Assembly: GCA_035546855.1 (NCBI GenBank) | Contig: DASZVY010000040.1 | Location: 62,001-126,000 of the forward strand | DNA length: 64,000 bases | Reading direction: 5' to 3' | Source of the DNA: Nitrobacter sp035546855 | Lineage (GTDB): Bacteria; Pseudomonadota; Alphaproteobacteria; Rhizobiales; Xanthobacteraceae | Made by a program: the position numbers and the translations under genes | Shown here: piece after piece, positions 60,479-64,000 of the stretch | How positions within the stretch are numbered: position 1 is the first letter of the stretch | How the letters are laid out: every line of letters begins with the position of its first letter | Notes under the pieces: model-generated | What the model saw: the letters and a program-made list of their open reading frames with translations, nothing else | The model's database searches: none | Told to the model about the DNA's origin: nothing

Positions 60479-61174
60479 TCAAACCTCGAGCCATTCCTTG
60501 CGGATGGTTTCGTTCGCCTGAAGTTCGCGGGGCGTTCCCTCGAACACGATACGGCCGTGCCCCATGATGTAGACGCGGTGCGAGATCTTCAGCGCGATCG
60601 ACAGCTTCTGCTCGACGAGCAGGATCGCGACACCGGCGGCCGCGATCCGGGCGATCAAGTCTCCGACCTGCTGCACGATCAGCGGCGCCAATCCTTCCGT
60701 CGGCTCGTCGATCATGATGAGTTCAGGATCGCCCATCAGCGTCCGGCAGGTCGTGAGCATCTGTTTTTCGCCACCGGACAACACTCCGGCGGCGGTATCC
60801 GCGCGCGCGGCAAGGTTGGGGAACATGTCCAGCATGTCCTCAAGACGCCATTTGCCGGGACGGCGCATGTTCTTGATGCCCAGCAGCAGGTTCTGGCGAA
60901 CCGTAAGCCCCGGAAAGATATCGCGATGCTCAGGAACATATCCCAATCCGAGATGGGCGATCCTGTAGCTCGGCAGACCTGCGATATCCTGGCCTTTGAA
61001 ACGAACGACTCCGTGCGGCTGCACCTCGCCCATGATCGCCTTGACCGTCGTCGAACGGCCAGCGCCGTTGCGCCCCAGCAGACTCACCACCTCCCCGGCT
61101 TCGATATGCATGTCGACGCCCTGAAGAATATGGCTCTTGCCGTAATAGGCGTGAAGATCGCGGACCTCGAGCAT
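60479..61174 (-). CDS. livF: LivF-type ABC ATP-binding protein with Walker A Lys replaced by Arg
   Basis: The ATG at 61174 overlaps the LivG stop (TGATG); the product has 231 residues. The nucleotide loop reads LLGRNGAGRSTTVKAIMG: the invariant Walker A Lys is Arg, encoded CGT. Other motifs look functional: signature VLSGGEKQMLTTCRTLM, Walker B ELIMIDEPTEGLAP and switch ILLVEQKLSIAL. In a two-ATPase transporter, one weakened site can be tolerated, so the complex may use LivG for most hydrolysis. A sequencing or assembly error is the alternative, because Lys would need two base changes from CGT. Confidence 0.93.
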   Translation of the reverse strand: MLEVRDLHAYYGKSHILQGVDMHIEAGEVVSLLGRNGAGRSTTVKAIMGEVQPHGVVRFKGQDIAGLPSYRIAHLGLGYVPEHRDIFPGLTVRQNLLLGIKNMRRPGKWRLEDMLDMFPNLAARADTAAGVLSGGEKQMLTTCRTLMGDPELIMIDEPTEGLAPLIVQQVGDLIARIAAAGVAILLVEQKLSIALKISHRVYIMGHGRIVFEGTPRELQANETIRKEWLEV

Positions 61175-61923
61175 CAGCCAGCCTCCTCGCCGAGATAGGC
61201 TTCCTTGACCTTCGGGTTGTTGCGAATTTCCTCCGGCGTTCCCGATGCGATGATATGCCCGTAAACCAGCACCGAGATTCGGTCGGCAAGTCCGAACACC
61301 ACGCTCATGTCGTGTTCGACGATGACCAGCGTCCGCCCCTCGGTGAGACGACGGATCAGTGCGACCGCGCGATCCGTTTCCGCGTTGCTCATGCCGGCCG
61401 TCGGCTCGTCCAGCATGATGACGTCCGCGCCGCCGGCGATGGTGATGCCGATCTCCAACTCGCGCTGCTCGGCATAAGTCAAAAGACCCGCCGGCACATC
61501 GCGACGATGCATCAGGTGAATGCTCTCGAGAATCTCGGCTGACCGACGACGCACCTCCGGCAAGTGGTCCACATTTTTCCAGAACGCGTAGCGATGGCCG
61601 GTCGCCCACAGCACGGCGCAGCGGACATTTTCCCACACCGTCATGCGGGCGAAAACGTTCGTCACCTGGAACGAGCGCGATAATCCCCGCCGGTTGATCT
61701 GGAAGGGGCGCAACCCGGAAATGACGTCTCCGTTCAGGCGGATCTCTCCCGACGTCGGGCTGATGTGGCCGCTCACCAGATTGAACGTCGTCGATTTTCC
61801 CGCACCGTTAGGACCGATGATGGCGTGACGCTCACCCTTGGCGACGCTCAGATTGAGGTCCTGGATGATGCTCACGTTGCCGAAGCGCTTCTCGACCGAG
61901 TGAATTTCGATGGCCGGCGTCAT
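61174..61923 (-). CDS. livG: LivG-type ABC ATP-binding protein
   Basis: The ATG at 61923 (MTPAIEIHSVEKRFGNVSII) overlaps the permease stop by four bases; the product has 249 residues. Walker A IIGPNGAGKSTTFNLVSG, a LivG-type signature LLTYAEQRELEIGITIAGG, Walker B VIMLDEPTAGMSN and His switch VIVEHDMSVVFGLAD are present. The C-terminal EEIRNNPKVKEAYLGEE is typical. The Walker A Lys is intact here, unlike in its LivF partner. Confidence 0.95.
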   Translation of the reverse strand: MTPAIEIHSVEKRFGNVSIIQDLNLSVAKGERHAIIGPNGAGKSTTFNLVSGHISPTSGEIRLNGDVISGLRPFQINRRGLSRSFQVTNVFARMTVWENVRCAVLWATGHRYAFWKNVDHLPEVRRRSAEILESIHLMHRRDVPAGLLTYAEQRELEIGITIAGGADVIMLDEPTAGMSNAETDRAVALIRRLTEGRTLVIVEHDMSVVFGLADRISVLVYGHIIASGTPEEIRNNPKVKEAYLGEEAG

Positions 61924-63218
61924 GCAACGTACCCCCGCTCGCGCGCGGCCGTCGACGCACGATCCCAGGCGGCAGCAATCCGCCGCCATGTCACGCGCGC
62001 AATGAGGAATCCGCCAACGATCAGCACGGCAGCGACAAACCAGGTCAACGGCGCGACCGTATCGAAGGGAATGCCGAAGATGGTGAACGTTCCGCCCTGA
62101 CTTTCGGCATAGTGAGCGACAGTCTCGATGGCGAGGATTACGCCGAACGCCAGCGCCAAGGTGGGGACCAGCGCGACCAGATAGGCGGGAACGATCATTC
62201 CCAGAACGCCGGCGCGGACCAGCGGCCGATGCATCATGATAAGACCGGCGATGCCGCCCGGCGCGAACATCACGATCCCGATGAAGATGATGCCGAAATA
62301 AAGCTGCCAGACCGACGTGACATTGGTCAGGCCGAGCTGAAGGTAGGTCACGAGGATCGCGCCCAATACCGGGCCTATGAAATAAGCGATACCGCCGATG
62401 AAGGTCGCGAACAACACGAGCCCCGACTGCGCGGCGCCGAGATAAGCCGAGTTGGCAATCTCGAAATTAATCGCCGTCAGACCGCCCGCGATCCCGGCAA
62501 AAAAGCCGGCAAGGCAATAGGCGATATAACGCACCACGTGCGGATCATAGCCGATGAACTCGACGCGCTCGGGATTGTCGCGCACGGCATTGCAGATCCG
62601 GCCGAGCGGCGTGCGGGTCAGCGCATACATGGCAATCGCCGACACCACGACCCAGAACGCGATCAGGTAATAGACCTGGATCTGGGGACCGAAGCTCCAT
62701 CCAAACATGTGCGGAAGCGCCGTCCGGTCGGTCGTGATGCCGGATTCGCCGCCGAACACGCTCCGCAGGATCAGCGACGACGACGCGACCAGCTCACCGA
62801 TCCCCAGCGAGATCATCGCGAACACCGTTCCCGCCCGCTTGGTCATCACCCAGCCGATAACCACCGCGAGCGCCAGTCCGCCGATGCCCCCCGCCAGCGG
62901 AATGAAGGGAAGCGGGATGAGCCAGCCATGGGCTGCGATGGCGTTCATCAGATGCACAGCCATGAAACCGCCGAGTCCATAGTGAACGGCGTGGCCGAAC
63001 GACAGCAGCCCGGTTTGGCCGAGCAGGATGTTGTAGGACAGGGCAAAGATGATCGATATGCCGATCAGGCTGAACGACGTCAGCGAGCCGCCCGACGAGA
63101 AGATGAGCGGCAGGATGACGAGCAAAATCGCGGCAATGACCCACATGCCGTAGAAACGCAGGCCTTGCCCACGGGCTTCGGGCCGGACATTCGCGGCAGG
63201 CGTCACGGCATCGGTCAT
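61920..63218 (-). CDS. livM: LivM-type permease with C-terminal membrane extension
   Basis: A 432-residue membrane protein. The LivM core covers residues about 20-330 (NILLGQTGLLSFGHAVHYGLGGF, TPLGRICNAVRDNPERVEFIGYDP, FATFIGGIAYFIGPVLGAIL, GIVMFAPGGIAGLIMMHRPLV). About 100 further residues with two or three hydrophobic helices (IVPAYLVALVPTLALAFGVI, WFVAAVLIVGGFLIARV) exceed the usual length. The stop and start overlap with neighbours on both sides by four bases. It pairs with the LivH gene at the right edge. Confidence 0.94.
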   Translation of the reverse strand: MTDAVTPAANVRPEARGQGLRFYGMWVIAAILLVILPLIFSSGGSLTSFSLIGISIIFALSYNILLGQTGLLSFGHAVHYGLGGFMAVHLMNAIAAHGWLIPLPFIPLAGGIGGLALAVVIGWVMTKRAGTVFAMISLGIGELVASSSLILRSVFGGESGITTDRTALPHMFGWSFGPQIQVYYLIAFWVVVSAIAMYALTRTPLGRICNAVRDNPERVEFIGYDPHVVRYIAYCLAGFFAGIAGGLTAINFEIANSAYLGAAQSGLVLFATFIGGIAYFIGPVLGAILVTYLQLGLTNVTSVWQLYFGIIFIGIVMFAPGGIAGLIMMHRPLVRAGVLGMIVPAYLVALVPTLALAFGVILAIETVAHYAESQGGTFTIFGIPFDTVAPLTWFVAAVLIVGGFLIARVTWRRIAAAWDRASTAARERGYVA

Positions 63219-64000
63219 GTTTCACGAGTCCCCATCAGGCCCATGGGACGAACGATGAGCACCAGCACCAAAAGCAGATACGGCAGGATCGGCGCGACCT
63301 GCGCGATCGTCACATTCCAGATATCGGTCAGCACGGACGCGCCGTAGCTGGGATCGAGCGGTCCGAACAGGCTGGCGAGAGACCCGTTCAAGGCCACCGC
63401 GAACGTTTGCACCAGCCCGATGATGAGCGATGCAATGAACGCGCCCGGAAGCGACCCGAGGCCGCCGAAGACGATCACGACAAACAGAATCGGGCCGAGC
63501 AGCGAGGCCATATCGGATTGGGTCACAAGAGACGGGCCGGCAATCACGCCGGCCAGCCCGGCGAGCGCGCTTCCGACGCCGAAAACCAGCATGAAGATGC
63601 GTCCGACATTGTGACCGAGATGCGCGACCATGGTGGGATGCGTCAGCGCGGCCTGGACAATGAGTCCCACCCTCGTCCGCTTGAGAACAATCAGCAAGAC
63701 AACGAAGACCGCGACCGAGATCGCCAGCATGAAAATCTTGTAAGCAGGATAGTTGGTGGAGAACACCGAGAACGCGGGAAAGTCCAGCACCGCCGGCACG
63801 CGGTAGTCTACCGGGCTTCGGCCCCAGATCATCGCCACGATTTCCTCGATCGCAAATGCGAGGCCGAAGGTCAGCAGCAGCTCGGCGACATGGCCGTGCT
63901 TGTGGGTATTGCGCAGGCCATAGCGCTCAACCGCCATCCCGACGGCTCCAACCAGCAAGGGCGCAAGCACCAGAGCCGGCCAGAATCCGATCCATTTGGT
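63215..64000 (-). CDS. livH: LivH-type permease, 5' end outside window
   Basis: The frame is open to the right edge (TKWIGFWPALVLAPLLVGAV) and 261 residues are visible, so only the first helices of a roughly 290-340 residue protein are missing. LivH motifs: AVERYGLRNTHKHGHVAELLLTFGLAFAIEEIVAMIWG and FVVIVFGGLGSLPGAFIASL. It is the first visible gene of the minus-strand liv operon and overlaps livM by four bases. Confidence 0.94.
   Translation of the reverse strand, partial: TKWIGFWPALVLAPLLVGAVGMAVERYGLRNTHKHGHVAELLLTFGLAFAIEEIVAMIWGRSPVDYRVPAVLDFPAFSVFSTNYPAYKIFMLAISVAVFVVLLIVLKRTRVGLIVQAALTHPTMVAHLGHNVGRIFMLVFGVGSALAGLAGVIAGPSLVTQSDMASLLGPILFVVIVFGGLGSLPGAFIASLIIGLVQTFAVALNGSLASLFGPLDPSYGASVLTDIWNVTIAQVAPILPYLLLVLVLIVRPMGLMGTRET

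Noticed and set aside
60310..60567. Small plus-strand frame upstream of the IclR gene
   Set aside because: It overlaps the end of livF, has no ribosome binding site or family pattern, and its start lies within regulator-like repeats.

Overview
The window is high-GC, densely packed DNA with long spurious antisense frames. Gene content points to an alphaproteobacterium of the Bradyrhizobium / Rhodopseudomonas / Afipia group: many Liv-, TRAP-, Tau- and Bug-type uptake systems, FCD/HutC/IclR/MarR regulators, a YeaG-YeaH-SpoVR stress operon, and two families of dispersed palindromic intergenic repeats. This assignment is inference from content; there is no rRNA or marker gene here. No tRNA, rRNA, transposase or CRISPR was seen.

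Left part (1-12.5 kb): an accessory catabolic stretch. It holds a truncated xanthine-dehydrogenase-family large subunit, a DapA-like aldolase, a chemoreceptor, an enoyl-CoA hydratase, a small dimeric-barrel protein, a zinc alcohol dehydrogenase, an AtzE-like amidase with its AtzG-like small partner, an LLM flavin monooxygenase, an extradiol (VOC) dioxygenase and a 4-oxalomesaconate tautomerase-like PrpF protein.

Central part (12.7-30.2 kb): the most interesting block, read here as an aerobic nicotinate catabolic island that uses the reductive ring route known from Eubacterium barkeri enzymology. A two-subunit nicotinate hydroxylase with three fused c-type hemes (24776-28812) would make 6-hydroxynicotinate. 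A 6-hydroxynicotinate reductase-like protein (22972-24441) would reduce it, and an enamidase (13710-14912) would open the ring. Around these lie a ferredoxin-NADP reductase (possible electron donor), a UPF0280/ApbE-fold protein (possible flavin transferase for the reductase), an AA_synth/DUF1185 protein, a complete Liv-type ABC importer with fused LivH-LivM, a NicR-like MarR regulator, an alpha/beta hydrolase and nicotinate phosphoribosyltransferase (pncB). Related palindromes centred on GTATAC or GTACAC sit in both divergent promoter regions and suggest one regulon.

Middle-right (30.2-48 kb): a benzoylformate-decarboxylase-like TPP enzyme, SerA, an NhaD/ArsB-like antiporter, a cytochrome P450, a small secreted protein, a TRAP transporter (DctP plus fused DctQM) with a GntR/FCD regulator divergent from an SDR dehydrogenase, a thiolase, then the conserved yeaG-yeaH-spoVR operon.

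Right part (48.3-64 kb): a HutC-type regulator with a GMC oxidoreductase and an enolase-superfamily enzyme, divergent from a Tau/Ssu-type ABC importer; dihydroxy-acid dehydratase; then a second Liv-type transport locus (LivK, LivF, LivG, LivM, LivH running off the right edge) with a Bug-type binding protein and an IclR regulator. The LivF here has Arg in place of the Walker A Lys.

A further notable item is a composite two-hairpin element present twice (8668-8834 and 45810-45973). The two copies share a 27-nt core but have different, internally complementary stems.
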